The notes: generated by a model from the sequence alone, not told the origin. A stretch of 64,000 bases of DNA from Okapia johnstoni (GCA_024291935.2 CM044308.1:117764501-117828500), one strand, 5' to 3'; shown: positions 46,260 to 58,705, numbered from the stretch's first letter. Made by a program: numbers and translations.

Positions 46260-49200
46260 GCTGGTCACACACACACACACTCACACATGCACCCACACAG
46301 CCAATCACCCACATATATATTGTTATATACAAGTCTCCAGCGATAAATGCAAATGTATATTCTGTACATGTAGATGCAGCATTATACGCTTGTACGCCAT
46401 TACGGACACACACACCAGCACTGTAGGAGCTCTGGTCTGTTTACACATATTTCCTCATTCACTTACACTACTGTATAGACAGGGGCTACTGTGAACATGT
46501 GTACCTTGCTGCATGTGGATATGTACACATCGACACGTAAGTGTTCTCACTGAGAGTGCCCATATGCCTGGAAGGCTGCGTGCCCCCGTGCAGGAGAGTC
46601 CTCTGCACACCATTGTGTATCTGTGCACATGGATGCATTTGCACACACACACACACACACACCCCTGCTCTTGAGTAGACACCGACACTCCCTGTGGCCA
46701 TGGTGCCACAAGTGCCCTGTTCCTCTCCGAGGCTCCAGACACGGTGGACAGTGTTTGAACCAGATGTTTGCCCTGGATAAGCCGCAAGGCCTTCAGGATG
46801 AGAGGCCACCAGAAGCAGGGTCAAGATGGTAGTCAGCCCGGCTTGTGATGAAAAGATTATGAAAATGTGGGGATGGGAGGAAGGGGGTTGGGTATGGTCT
46901 CTGCAGACAGAGATGCCTCCAAAAGAGGATCAGTCTTTTGTTTGCTCACTTAACAAACGAGGCAGGACGTCTGACTGATGTCTGTGACCCTGGCCCTCTG
47001 TGAGCCTAGATAACCTGGTCTCTGGGCTTCAGTTTGTAGAATCTGTTCAGTGAAGTGCTGGCTCAGACCAGTGGTTCTCAACCCCGGCTGCAAAGTAGAA
47101 CCATCTAGGGAGCTTTAAAAAAAAACACAACACACACACTTGGGCTCTGCCCAGACCAATTAGATCAAAATCTCTGGAGGTGGGTGTCTGGCATCTCATT
47201 TTTTAAAAAATACCCCAGGTGATTCTATATTCAACCAATGTTGAGATCCACTGGCCTAGATGCTCTCCAAGGCCCTCGTAGCCCTAAAACCTGATGCCAC
47301 GGAGGACCTCTTATTTATAAAGCGCCGTGCTGGGCACCAGGGTACTTAGCCGAAAGTTCTAATTCACTTGTATAAGATCATAAAAAGCCAGTAAAATTCT
47401 TCTTCTTTCAGTTTAGGAGAAGGATTTTTCGAACAAACTCTATTTATGCTGGAGAAACTCAGGCCTGCCTTTCCAGCTACCTCTTTGTTCCCTTCCACCT
47501 TTGTTCCAGCCTTCCATATATAAATTATCTGCCATAGATGCAAATACTATGAAGTGGGTCCCTGATAAATGTGATCGATACCTTGCTAACTGCACATATT
47601 TCCTGTCTAGCTCCTCACCCCACCTGTTGGGCAGCATGGTATTTTTAATAGGGTAAATGGTGAGGCACAGGTCTCCAGGGGAAAGTATCCCCCCACCCCC
47701 CCAGCCCCACCCCGGCTCCAGCCCTGTGTCAGAGAACACCAGCCCCCTAGGCCCGTGCCCTAGTTCTGGAGGCTGGTGCGCTGGAGCTGAAGGAAAAAAC
47801 CTTGAGCTGCATGTCCTAGAAAGCTGCTCTCAGACTTAGGCCTTTGGGAATCCTACCTTAATATTCTGCAACCACAGTTCCCCAGGCAGATCCTGTCCCT
47901 CCCAAAGAAAACAAACCTGCTCCTGCAGCCGTACCTGCAGTCCAGTGGAGGCGGCCCATCCATGTGGCAAGTGGGAGGCCGAGATGAGCCAGGAGTGGGC
48001 TGCCGCCTGTGGGCCCCTTTCTCAGTTGGGAGGATGGTTAATGGAATGTGGGGGCCGGGGCTCTGCCCTTCACCTGGGTAGGATGGAGGAAGAGGGGTTC
48101 GTTCTGGACGCGGGGCTCCCACTGCTCCAACAGTGCCATCATTCACTGAAGTCCAAGTTGGGGGTCTCCAGGAGAGCCTCGGGATGGACTCAGGTTCTTG
48201 TTCTCGCCCACAATCTCCCTCTCTCTGTAGGTCTGCTGGCAGGCCCAGGAGGCAGGCCAGGCTGGGTTGATGTCTCTCCTACCTACATTTAGACTAATCT
48301 GCTTCCTTAGGAAGTCCGTCCCAAGCTGCCTACTGTTGCTCCACTGTTCGGGTGAGCCCTGGAGGCAGTGATGGACCCTGAGACTCCTGTGGTCTGGGCT
48401 CTCACCCTCTCATCCGCTCATGCTTGCTTTTTCTCCATTTGCCTCGATTTCCCCCCATCTCATTCAGTTTTGTGTCCTTTCATTTTCTCCCCGGATAACA
48501 CACCCAATCTGGCCCTGGCCCCCAAAGGGGCCTGCACCTGCTCCCCTTGCACTGGAAATACAGAGCCTTAACCACTGGACCCCCAGGGAAGTCCCCCACC
48601 TTTTCTCTTTTGAGAAAGGTTGCTGATCACAGTGGACATATTGGGACTTACCCAGTCCTTCCCCCACCGCCACCGCCTTCCCTCGCAGGGAGGCCGGGCT
48701 TGGTGTTGAGGAGGGAGGCCCAGACACAGCTCAGGATCCTCAGATTCTAAACCTAGATCCAGAGCCCGGCTTCCCATGCCTGTGCCCCTTCCCAGGGCCC
48801 ACCTCCCCTCGGGCCTGGGGAGCATCACACCCCAGGCCATGATGGATTCCCCAGGCACCTTCAAAGGGCTCTACGTTTGTTTGCAGTGTGGACCTTGAAT
48901 CCTGCTCTGGTCATAAATGTTGTTTATTTTGACTAGGACCTACTGAAAGGGGCCTGGGGGTTAGGGAGGGCAGAGAGAGGATTCTGTAGAGAAGATCATA
49001 AAACCATTAGCAGGGCAGGGCTTTCAGGGGTCACAGGGTCATAGAATTTTCTGGCTGGAAAGAACATAGGTCATCGGGAAGGTCAGAGAAGGCCACTTTG
49101 TCAGCAAAAGGCCTCTAGGGGCTACATGGGGCTAGGGTGGTAGGCTTTGGGCCTCTTTCTAGAAAGTGGACACAGGGCACAGGGGCATGACCCCCCAATA

Positions 49201-49365
49201 ACCTTATACCAGGTGGGGGAGGCCAATAGTTGCTGAACATGATGGATTTGGCCTCCCAGTGGGAAGTACCGGTTGCTTGAATGTGCACTGGAGCCTCTTG
49301 TTCCAGGGAATGGGCACAGCTCTGGGTAAAAGAAATGAAATCACCTCTGATTCTGCTCTCACCAT
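46260..49365. other. Non-coding upstream DNA
   Basis: I see no gene. (CA)n runs lie at about 46268-46282 and 46638-46663. A short antisense CHR SINE tail fragment (accactggacccccagggaa) lies at 48570-48596. Confidence 0.55.
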
Positions 49366-49369
49366 CATT

Positions 49370-49545
49370 TTGAGCAGCTAATATGCACGAGGGGATGCTC
49401 TTCCAATACCTTCAAAATCATTATGAAAGAGATGTGATCTCAGTTTTGCAGATGAGCCATTTGAAGCTCAGAGAGGGGTGTTGGTTTGCCCAAGGTCACA
49501 CAGCAAGTTAGTGGTAAGGCTAAGATGAGGCCTGAAGAATTCAAA
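49370..49545 (+). repeat. MIR SINE
   Basis: 'cagttttgcagatgagccat', 'gaagctcagagagg' and 'gcccaaggtcacacagcaag' are diagnostic of MIR. Confidence 0.82.
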
Positions 49546-50820
49546 TTCTTTAAGTCTAATCTCCTTTCCACCCTCTCTCCCCTCCCCTGCCCTCCACCAT
49601 CTGCTATGGTCTGGCCCCCTGCAGCCTCGGAGACAAAATGGGAGCCAACTCTGTTCCCCTAAAGCTGATGTCGGGCCTGACGAAGCTCACTTCTAGTAAG
49701 AGAGAAAAGCAGTCTTGGGCTCCCCGCAGTCCCTGGCGAGGGCCTGGCTCACCTCTACATCCAGCCACAGTCAGGAAACCATCCCGATTGCCCTTTACTT
49801 GCTGTAAGACTTAGAGAAAGTCACTTCCCCTCTCTGAGCCACACTTCTGGATTGATCTGCAGACCCAAGGTCTTCATGGAGGGTGAGGGTTGGTGCAGAT
49901 GGTAGTAAGCTGGTGCCCTTTGAGCCCCTTCTTGGTGTAATAGCTCTGCGGGGTGGGGTGGGAAGAGATGAGACTTGGTTTTGCCCCCAAGGCTGACTCC
50001 AATCACAAAAAAGACACCACCAAAGCAGACACGACAAGGCTCCTTCAGACCCCTGCTGAGCACGCAGGAGGCTGAGCGCCAGGGCAAAGGCTGGGCCGTG
50101 AAGAGCAGCTTAAGCACCGAGTTCTCCCCTGATCCCCTGACTGTGTAATTCAGTTGCTCGGAGAATGGAAAATCCCCATTCCTCTTCCCCAGCCCGCTTC
50201 TCCACAAAGGCCTCCTAATAGGCCTGCCGGCTCTGGGGTGCTGATCTGCTCAGACACCACTCTGGAAGCAGGTCGCCTGCGGGGTCCCAGTCCCAGCTGC
50301 CCCTCCTCCGGTGGCATGGAGGGGGGCGATGGGGAAGGCTGGTGGAGAGGCAGGGGTCCCGGGACTTGGGGGAGGGCCTCTGGGCCTGCCCAAAGGATCA
50401 GGGAAACTCACAGGCCTCTGAGATGAGGGAAATTTCGGGATGGGGTGGGGATGGGGTGGGGCATGGGACTGGAGGGAGGAAGGGCAGGAGGGCTGGGTCT
50501 TGAGAAGAGGTGCCTCGGTTGGGGCTGTTATTAAACAGCACCATTATTTCACCCACCACACTCATGTTTAGTTGAAGACAGCTCCCTCCCCAGCACCTTC
50601 GTCTCCCCACCCCCTCTACTTTCACTCATCCATCCACTGAGCCGCTGACAGCTGCCCTGCTGGTGAACTCCCATCCTCCTGCGGCCGGTTGGCGGAGCAA
50701 TACTGGGGTGGGGGGGGCTCAGGCCAGAGCGTGCCCCCTTCCAGCCCCCCACTGCCCCTCCATACACACATGCTCACTCCCCCAAGGTAGTGCCACCTTG
50801 GCTGTCTGAATCAGACCCAG

Positions 50821-51050
50821 AGAGAAGAAGGGCAGGCAGGAGAGACAGAAGGGGATGAAAAGGAGAGAATCAGTGAAGGGGAGGGGAGTGGAGAAGAGGA
50901 GGGAGAAATACGCCAGAGAAACAGGAGTGGGAAAGGAGAAGAGAGGGCACAGAGGAGGAGAGGAGAGAGGCGAAGGGATCAAGAAGATGGAGGACAGAGG
51001 AGAAGTGGAGGAGGGATGCAAGGAGGGAGGGCGGGGGCTGGAAGATTGGG
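50821..51050 (+). repeat. 230-bp purine-rich low-complexity tract
   Basis: Almost only A and G on the plus strand. Open reading frames through it are compositional. A shorter tract of the same kind is at 53396-53480. Confidence 0.85.
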
Positions 51051-51054
51051 AAGA

Positions 51055-52380
51055 ACTGGGGTGTCACTCTGCACTGTTAGTTGGTGGAAGGTGCCAAGGG
51101 CAGGGATGTCGGATGGTGAGGCGGGGCTGCACAGGCAAGAGGGAAGCCAGGGGGGTCTCTCCACGAGTAAGGGAGGAGGCTGAGTGGAGATTCGCCCACC
51201 AGCTCCCGCCTCTGGAGGAAAGTTATTCACTGCAATGCATCCCGCCGCCCCATCAATGGCTATCCAGGCTGTAATGGAGGTGGGGTGGGAGTCTCCAGCT
51301 TGGAGTGGTCAGAACTGTGAGGACCAGTCAGATGGAGCCCCTCTGGCCTCTCCCAGGATGGTGACATCTTCTGCCTGATCTGTGTGGCCAGCTGTCCACC
51401 TCATGCTTGCAGCTCCACCCTGCCCACTCCTCTTGGTTATGGTGCCCACTGGAAGCTGGTCCTAACTGTTGGGCTCTATGATGCTGAGAGGGGTGAGCCT
51501 TAAAGACCAAGGACTTTCCATGTCCCCTCACTTTACAGATGGAACACTGCAGCCTGGAGAGGGGAAGGCATACACTTTATCCTATCAGGTGGATATTCAA
51601 TGTCCTGCCTTGACAGAGAAGTAAACCGAAGCCCAGAGAGGTTCCTGCTGTTCCCTGCGGGCCTCCCTCACTGCTGGGCGTGAGTTTCTGAATCAAGCCA
51701 GGAACCTGCGAGCAGAGCCCATGTGGGAACAGACATGTGGCCCACGTGCATTGACTCTGAGGACAGCAAGAAGTGGGTGGTTAAGAGAGGTTAAGTAACT
51801 TGCTCAAAGGCCCACCGCTAGGATCTGGAGTTGAGATTTGCTCAAAGCCCAGGCTGAATCTAGAGATGCCTTGGTCTGTTTTGGGTGATGAAAGCTCCTG
51901 CTCTCTACTGTCACCCCATTCTCCATCTCCTCACACTCTAAGGATTAGAGCTGAGACCTCCCCTTTCCCGCCCCAGGCCATCTGGAACTCATGGTATCAC
52001 GGAGAATCAGCTGGGTGAATCCCTCTGCCCTTGTCCTGTTGACTCCCACCAAAGACCCCATATGGGCAAGGGTGAGGTCTCCTGAGACTCCGTGATTTAT
52101 CTGTTGATACTGTTATTTTATGGGATGGGCCAGAGAGGTGTCAGGAAGCAAGTTTGCTGTAAATCTCCTTTCTCTGCTCCTTTCCCCCCTGCACGTCCCC
52201 TCCTGGGATTTATAGCAGAATATGTTCAGAGCTAGAGACTTGGGGCTTGGGTTCAGGCTTGGGGTGGGAAGGCAAGGGACAATACATCTTCCTCCTCTGG
52301 GATCTGCTAGATGTACGTGTGTGTGTGCGCGCCCGCATGCATGTGCACGCACGTGCATGAGCTACCGGTCCATCACAAGC
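51055..52380. other. Non-coding upstream DNA, no gene seen
   Basis: Unique DNA with a weak MIR-like stretch near 51530-51640 and another near 51770-51840 (aagtaacttgctcaaaggcc). Nothing coding. Confidence 0.5.
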
Positions 52381-52382
52381 CT

Positions 52383-52436
52383 GCACTGTATAGTCAGTGA
52401 GTGCATGCTCAGTCGCTCAGTTGGCACTGTATAGTC
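52383..52436 (-). repeat. 28-bp Bov-tA 3'-end micro-insertion with 13-bp TSD
   Basis: gcactgtatagtc occurs perfectly at 52383-52395 and 52424-52436. The 28 bp between (agtgagtgcatgctcagtcg...) match the reverse complement of the Bov-tA/BovA2 3' terminus. Confidence 0.85.
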
Positions 52437-52502
52437 CACACAACCTCTATGAAAACCTCCCCAGTGCTCCAATAGCTCAGCAGATAGCACACTGCCTGCA
52501 CT

Positions 52503-52781
52503 GCTGCTGCTGCTGCTGCTAAGTCACTTCAGTCATGTCCGACTCTGTGCAACCCCATAGACAGCAGCCCACCAGGCTTCCCTGTCCCTGGGATTCTCCA
52601 GGCAAGAACACTGGAGTGGCTTGCCATTTCCTTCTCCAATTCATGAAAGGGAAAAGTAAAAGTGAAGTCGCTCAGTCGTGTCCGACTCCTAGTGATCCCA
52701 TGGACTGCAGCCTACCAGGCTCCTCCGTCCATGGGATTTTCCAGGCAAGAGTACTGGAGTGGGGTGCCATTGCCTTCTCCT
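52503..52781 (-). repeat. BovA2 SINE with (GCT)n tail and 11-bp TSD
   Basis: It starts with a (GCT)n tail, followed by two BovA monomers read antisense (cagtcatgtccgactctgtg; cagtcgtgtccgactcctag). The 11-mer ctgcctgcact at 52492-52502 and 52782-52792 forms the target-site duplication. Low divergence suggests a recent insertion. Confidence 0.93.
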
Positions 52782-53819
52782 CTGCCTGCACTAGGGGTGT
52801 GTTATTGGGACCAACCCATAGACTGCTGTTCCCTGCGTGCTTCCCTCACTGCTGGGGGTGGGTTTCTGAATCAAGCCAGGAACCTGGGGGCAGAGTCCAG
52901 GTGTTAACAGACATGTGACCCACGTGCATTGACTCTGAGGACAGCAAGAAGTGCGGGGGCGGGGGGGTTGATCCCTCTGGGGTGGTGGGTTATGGAGTAG
53001 ACGAGGAACCTGCTCCCGGGTACCTTTTGAGACTGGGGGGGCGGACGGCACAGAGGCAGGCAGGAGGGCTTCCCAGCTGGGTTCATGGGGAAGCCGTCTG
53101 GACCCCTACTCTGGACCCTGTGCTCCAGCCCTGCTCCCTGGAGAGATGGGGCAAATCTGACCGTCCACAGGTGCGGGGCCTGGAAGGGGTCGACATCTCC
53201 TGGCCGTGGGGTCTGTACAAAGGGGGCTGGCCCCAGGTCACACACCAAGAGTGCCGGTGGAGACTGGGGCACCATCTCCCCCTTCACACCTCCCCGCATC
53301 CAGGGCTTTCAGGGCTGTGTGTTCTGCACTGAGCTTCACCAGCTCAGGGGCCCATAGATGCTGGCTATAGCCAGAAGACCAGAGACAGTTCAGTCCAGGG
53401 AGGGAAGAGGAGACGAAAGGAAGGGGAGGAGAGAGTTGAATAGGAGAGGGAAGGAAGAGGAGAGGCTGGGGGAGGCAACTCCAGTCTTGTTTACCCCAAC
53501 ATTCAGGACTTCACTCTGCTGAATGCCTTCCCCCATCCCAGGGCTCTGTATGCAGGTTAGGGTGGCCTTCATTACTGTCCCCCTCCTTTGCAGGGGAATT
53601 TCTTCAAAGAGTCTGTGACACTAGAGGACAGGTCCTGGGCATCCCACAATTCTCTATGGTCCCAAGTTCAGTGTGCAGGACCTTGGGGAGGGCTCAGTGA
53701 GCCCTGGCTAAATGAATCCAGAAGAAAAGATGTAACCCTTAGCATGAGCATCAGGTCACTCTCCCACCCCATCCTCTCTCTGCTCCCTTTCCTGGATGCC
53801 CAAACCAGGGTTGCACTGT

Positions 53820-54150
53820 GTCTCCCGTTAAATATATGGAATTATCTATTACAATACTTCAATATTTATTACATTGATTTCGCTTTAAATGCTTTGTAAA
53901 TCATAGCAAAAAATAATGGCCTTCCAACAGAGAGTCATATACCGTAATCAACTGGAAGAAAGTCGGCATTGTAATTTAAAATAAAAAAAATCCTTATGTG
54001 AATCTCTCGTTTAAATTAAGAGACAGGACGTGATTCAAATAATAAGACCCAAGTGAGGCTGGTTTTTCTTGGCAAATTAGTAGAGGTTTTAACTGGAACT
54101 GAAAAGGTTTAAGGTGGAACACTGACCTTATTAGACCTTAATTATTTTCT
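53820..54150. promoter_or_regulatory. AT-rich candidate conserved element
   Basis: A 330-bp AT-rich island in GC-rich surroundings. It has many ATTA/TAAT cores (ttattacattgatttc, tgtaaatcatagc, cgtaatcaactg, tgtaatttaaa, ttagaccttaattattttc) and no repeat signature that I recognise. Confidence 0.45.
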
Positions 54151-55024
54151 GTTGTTACATTCCTGGAGCACAGGGTTTTTGTTTTATTTTTTTTCCCCTA
54201 AAGTGGCCATGTTAAGCTTCATCTCAGGAACTTTGCCTTTACAGAGATATCACTTCTCAAGAGGCATTAGTGGAATAAAGAGTAGACACTTTGCCTGTGT
54301 CTCTTTTCTCCACCCTAGAGTTTCCTGGGCATCTAGAACTCCTGGTTGGGAGGCAACATTCTTGTCCTTGCAAACAGAGGACCCGCTGTGTCCCCAGCTT
54401 CTTTAGCGTCTTCATCCAGCCTTCTTAGCGTCAGCCTCCTCCCCTGGGATATATCCTCTGCCAACTGGTAGCGCCAGTGTCCATCTGGCCAGGATTGAGG
54501 AGTGGGCATGTGCATGCGAGCGGTTCATGTGGGTGTACATGTGTGTGGCGCGCATGTGCATGCAGGTTGGCAGGCGAGCGGGACTCAGCAGGCCGTCCTT
54601 TTCCCCATCTTTCATTGCAACCTTCCTGCTCTCCCTTCCATGGCCAAATGTGGCGGATCATCGGTCCCAAATCTAGCCAGGCCTGGCACAAGATGTCCAC
54701 AGGACTTGGAGATGAAAACGGTGCAAACACCATCCTTTCCATGAGAAAATAATGCAGGTTAATGGGCCTGCACTGTGCCTGGCACATGGTGGGCATTGGG
54801 TAGTGGTGGTTCTATTTTTGCTGGAAGGAGGCACAGTCAGGAAAGGGTTCTTTTCTGCTTGATTCTGGATACTCCCCCCCAATATCTCCTACTGTCTCTG
54901 GGCTGGGGTGTGTAATTGGGGAAGAAATATTGAGCCCCAGGAAGAGCCCCTGCCGACATCCTATTCCACAGCTTGGCACATCCCTCCCAGAACATAACTC
55001 AGCTGAGCTCTTTTTATTAAATAC

Positions 55025-55245
55025 AGTCCTGGGACCTCCCTGGTGGTCCAGTGGTTAAGAAATCTTCCTTCCAATGCAGGAGATGTGGGTTTGTCCCTGG
55101 TCAGGGGAGCGAAGATCCCACATGCTGCAGGGCCACTAAGCCTAAGCCTGCAAGCTGCAACTACAGAAGTCTCTGCGCACTGCAACAAAGAGCCTGTGGG
55201 CCGCAACAAAGACCTAGCACCCAGCGGAGCCAAAACAAACCCCCA
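55025..55245 (+). repeat. CHR-type SINE
   Basis: Head gggacctccctggtggtcca, body 'gatcccacatgctgcaggg' and 'gcaagctgcaactacagaag', tail 'agcggagccaaaacaaa'. Confidence 0.88.
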
Positions 55246-55588
55246 AACCCCACAGTCCTCTCCGTTCTTCCCACTAGACTCCTAATTGATTTGATTAGAG
55301 CAAGGGAGGGCTTTTTCTGTGGTCTGGTGTTTTGGGGACCATGTCTGGTGGTTCATCACTATCCGGGAGAAGGTTGGGGTTGGGGGAGGATGTAGAGAGA
55401 TGAGAGAGGACTGAGTAGGACCTAGTAGGCCAGCGCAAGGGGAGGGATCCCCAACGGAAGAGAGAGATCAAGGCTTTCTTCAGTTGCTCATCAGCTAAGA
55501 CTGTCGGGGCATATACGGGCGAGGCTGGACCTGGATTCTTCAGAGGAGATCCAAAGTTTTAGAACATTAGGCCTTAAAAGGGTCATCT

Positions 55589-55780
55589 AGGGACTTCCCT
55601 GGCAGTCCAGTGGTTAAGATTCTGCCTTCCAATGCAGGGGGTGTGGGTTTGACCCCTGGTTGGGGAACTAAGATTCCATATGCCTTATGGCCAAAAAACC
55701 AAAACTTAAAACAGAAGCAATACTGTAATAAATTTAATAAGACTTTAACAATCATTCATATTAAAAAAATCTTTAAAAAA
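55589..55780 (+). repeat. CHR-type SINE, variant tail
   Basis: 'gggacttccctggcagtcc', 'gtgggtttgacccctggttg' and 'aacagaagcaatactgtaa' show the same tail subtype as the copy at 10.1 kb. Confidence 0.87.
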
Positions 55781-56354
55781 GGCTCATCTAGGCAGATTTT
55801 CTTGCTTTATAAAGGGGACAGTAAGGCACTTTGAAATGCTTGAGCACCCTGTCTGGGGGTCCATGGAGGGCAGAGTTGAGATGGTGACAGGACCAAAGCT
55901 GCAGGGGTATGGTCTCTGGCTGGCGGCGGCCTGGCTGAGCTGAAGGAGTGCTAGAGCCTAGTGTGCAAAGATTGACCTCAGGCCAAGCTCATTCCAGCGC
56001 GGGTGGCCAATCCCTGCTTCTCACCAGTTGGGAAGATCCTTTCTGGATCCCACTCATGTGTCTCATCACTCAGTAAGGCCATGGATGAAAGAGGACGTAC
56101 CAAGTGGAGCCAGAAGTCTGGGCTCTGGCCTCAGCATCTGTGTGACCCAGGAAGTACTTCCCTTTCTGAACCCATTTCCTTCTTGCTCCACTTAGCAAAG
56201 CATGGGGGAGACAAGGAGATAACTTACTGTAGACTTACTCAGATTTCCACTTGTGTACTCAGGTAGAGTTTTGCCCTCCTCTCTCTCATCTTCTATGTGG
56301 CATAACTCCAAATTCTGCCCTGCCAAGGCATGGGACAGGGGAGGAAGCTTAATC

Positions 56355-56510
56355 CTCCCAATAACATGACTGTAAGATAGGTGGATAGATATTGTACCCA
56401 TGTGACATAAATAGACTGAGGCCCAGAGAGATTAAATACCTTCCCCAGCTGCTGAGAGACAGAACTGGGATATGAACCCAAGTCTCTCTGACTCTAGATA
56501 CATCAAACTT
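56355..56510 (+). repeat. MIR SINE
   Basis: 'agactgaggcccagagagat' and 'gggatatgaacccaagtct' are MIR core features. Confidence 0.75.
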
Positions 56511-56534
56511 CCAACCAGGATGGCAATAATACAC

Positions 56535-56640
56535 GAGGGGGTGTGAGTACCACGAGGGCAGGGATCTGTAGATACTAGACGTTTTGTTCAGTGCTCTCTC
56601 CCCAGCCCTTGGAAATGTGCCTGACACACAATGAACAATG
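56535..56640 (+). repeat. L2 3' end, split by BovA2
   Basis: 'cacgagggcagggatctgta' and 'gtgcctgacacacaatgaa' form an L2-type 3' end. The BovA2 copy inserted into its terminal part. Confidence 0.6.
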
Positions 56641-56916
56641 CTGCTGCTGCTGCTGCTAAGTCGCTTCAGTCGTGGCTGACTGTGCGACCCCATAGATGGC
56701 AACCTACCAGACTCCCCCGTCCCTGGGATTCTCCAGGCAAGAACACCGGAGTGGGTTGCCGTTTCCTTCTCCAACGCATGAGAGCGAAAAGTGAAAGTGA
56801 AGTCGCTCAGTCGTGTCCGACTCTTCGCAACCCCATGGACTGCAGCCCACCAGGCTCCTCCATCCATGGGAGTTTCCAGGCAAGAGTACTGGAGTGGGGT
56901 GCCATTGCCTTCTCCG
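56640..56916 (-). repeat. BovA2 SINE with (GCT)n tail and 12-bp TSD
   Basis: A (GCT)n tail followed by two antisense BovA monomers. The 12-mer acaatgaacaat at 56628-56639 and 56917-56928 forms the duplication. Structure matches the copy at 52.5 kb. Confidence 0.93.
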
Positions 56917-57153
56917 ACAATGAACAATAGATATTGTAAAATAACACATATCAACTTTAATGGAAGGTTTGGTGTAACAAAGTGGGTTAGGGATGAACAC
57001 GCTATTGGGAGCTAGATACTACATCACAGCTTCATGGAAGGTTCTGTGGGGCCGAGAACTTGAGGGAGCACTTCACCATCCATGGTAGCTCCTTCTGGCT
57101 GTTTATATATCCACTGATTCCCTTGACAATGGTTCAAGTCCCAAGTAGGGGTT

Positions 57154-57916
57154 AATTCAGTTCAGTTCAGTTGCTTAGTCATGTCCGACTCTTTGCGACC
57201 CTATGAATCGCAGCATGCCAGGCCTCCCTGTCCATCACCAACTCCCAGAGTCCACCCAAACCCATGTCCATTGAGTTGGTGATGCCATCCAGCCATCTCA
57301 TCCTCTGTTGTCCCCTTCTCCTCCTGCCCTCAATCTTTCCCAGCATCAGGGTCTTTTCAAATGAGTCAGCTCTTCGCATGAGGTGGCAAAGTATTGGAGT
57401 TTCAGCTTCAACATCAGTCCTTCCAATGAATATTCAGGACTGATTTCCTTTAGGATGGACTGGTTTGATCTCCTTGCTGTCTAAGGGACTCTCAAGAGTC
57501 TTCTCTAACACCACAGTTCAAAAGCATCAATTCTTCAGCGCTCAGCTTTCTTTATAGTCCAACTCTCACATCCATACATGACCACTGGAAAAAGCATAGC
57601 CTTGACTAGACAGACCTTTGCTGACAAAGTAATGTCTCTACTTTTTAATATGCTGTCTAGATTGGTCATAGCTTTCCTTCCAAGGAGTAAGTATCTTTTA
57701 ATTTCATGGCTGCAATCACCATCTGCAGTGATTTTGGAGCCCCCCAAAATAAAGTCAGCCACTGTTTCCACTGTTTCCCCATCTATTTGCCATGAAGTGA
57801 TGGAACTGGATGCCATGATCTTAGTTTTCTGAATGTTGAGCTTTAAGCCAACTTTTTCACTCTCCTCTTTGACTTTCATCAAGAGGCTCTTTAGTTCTTC
57901 TTCACTTTCTGCCATA
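57154..57916 (-). repeat. BovB (RTE) LINE, 5'-truncated
   Basis: The reverse complement reads as the last 760 bp of BovB, with the 3' end at cagttcagttcag on the plus strand. It contains part of the ORF2 reverse transcriptase C-terminus. BovB is known for horizontal spread between squamates and ruminants and supplies the retrotransposition machinery for Bov-tA/BovA2. Confidence 0.93.
57535..57915 (-). pseudogene. BovB reverse transcriptase C-terminal fragment
   Basis: An open stretch of 126 codons contains VGLKLNIQKTKIMASS, FILGGSKITADGDCSHEIKR and KAMLFPVVMYGCESW. These belong to the thumb and post-RT part of RTE-type reverse transcriptases. The catalytic YADD box is upstream and missing, so the fragment is dead. 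Confidence 0.88.
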
Positions 57917-58004
57917 AGTAGTGGTTAAGTGAAAAGGAAATAAAATTAGGAAATAGCAACATTAGCAGTAAAGGAAAATTTCCACAGACATATGCATATT
58001 CTTT

Positions 58005-58050
58005 ATGCAAAGACATATTCTTTACCACTGAACCCCCAGGGAAGCCCCAA
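58005..58050 (-). repeat. CHR SINE 5'-end fragment
   Basis: 'tctttaccactgaacccccagggaagcccc' in two pieces is the reverse of a CHR/Bov-tA head. Only about 45 bp are present. Confidence 0.6.
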
Positions 58051-58184
58051 AATGATATCATAGAGGTAAATAGCGTCTTGCTCCTTGGTAGAGCTCTTGG
58101 GAAGACTTTACAGAGGCGAGAACACTGCATCTTTTCCTGGTCAATGCATCCTTTAACTTTATATTTAAAGATATTTGGCCCTTG

Positions 58185-58485
58185 AGACTTACTGGTGGTC
58201 CAGTGGTTAAGAATCTGCCTGCCAATGGAGGGGACATGAGTTTGATACCTGGTCTGGGAAGATTCTACATGCCATGGAGCAGCTAAGCCTGAGCACCACA
58301 TCTGCTGAAACCTGTGAGCCCAGAGCCTGTGCTCCACAGCACGAGGACCCACAGGGACAAGAAGCCCATGCACCGCAACGAGAGTATCCCCTGCTTGCTG
58401 CCCCAAGAGAAAGCTTGTGCGCAACAGTGAAGACCTGCCGCAGTCAAAAAAGAAAAGAAATCAATCAATGTGAAAAAATAAAGAT
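58185..58485 (+). repeat. CHR-type SINE
   Basis: 'gagacttactggtggtccag', 'gagtttgatacctggtctg', 'gcatgcaccgcaacgagag'-like body and 'gccgcagtcaaaaaagaaa' tail. It ends in an A-rich run. Confidence 0.83.
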
Positions 58486-58504
58486 ATTGGCCCTTGATGC
58501 AAAT

Positions 58505-58705
58505 GAAAGTGAAAGTGAAAGTCGCTCAGTCGTGTCCGACTCTTTGCGACTCCGTGGACCATCCAGTCCACGGAATTCTCCAGGCCAGAACACAGGAGTG
58601 GGTAGCCTTTCCCTTCTCCAGGGAATCTTCCCAACCCAGGGATCAAACCCAGGTCTCCCGCATTGCGGGCGGATTCTTTACCAGCTGAGCCACAAGGGAA
58701 GCCCT
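58505..58705 (-). repeat. Bov-tA SINE
   Basis: Antisense copy with (GAAAGT)n at its 3' end, 'gctcagtcgtgtccgactct', 'cccaacccagggatcaaacc' and 'accagctgagccacaaggga'. The repeat tgatgcaaa on both sides is a plausible target-site duplication. Confidence 0.92.

Noticed and set aside
52503..52525. The (GCT)n run as a coding or disease-type triplet repeat
   Set aside because: It is the variable tail of an antisense BovA2 SINE in intergenic DNA. The copy at 56640 has the same tail.
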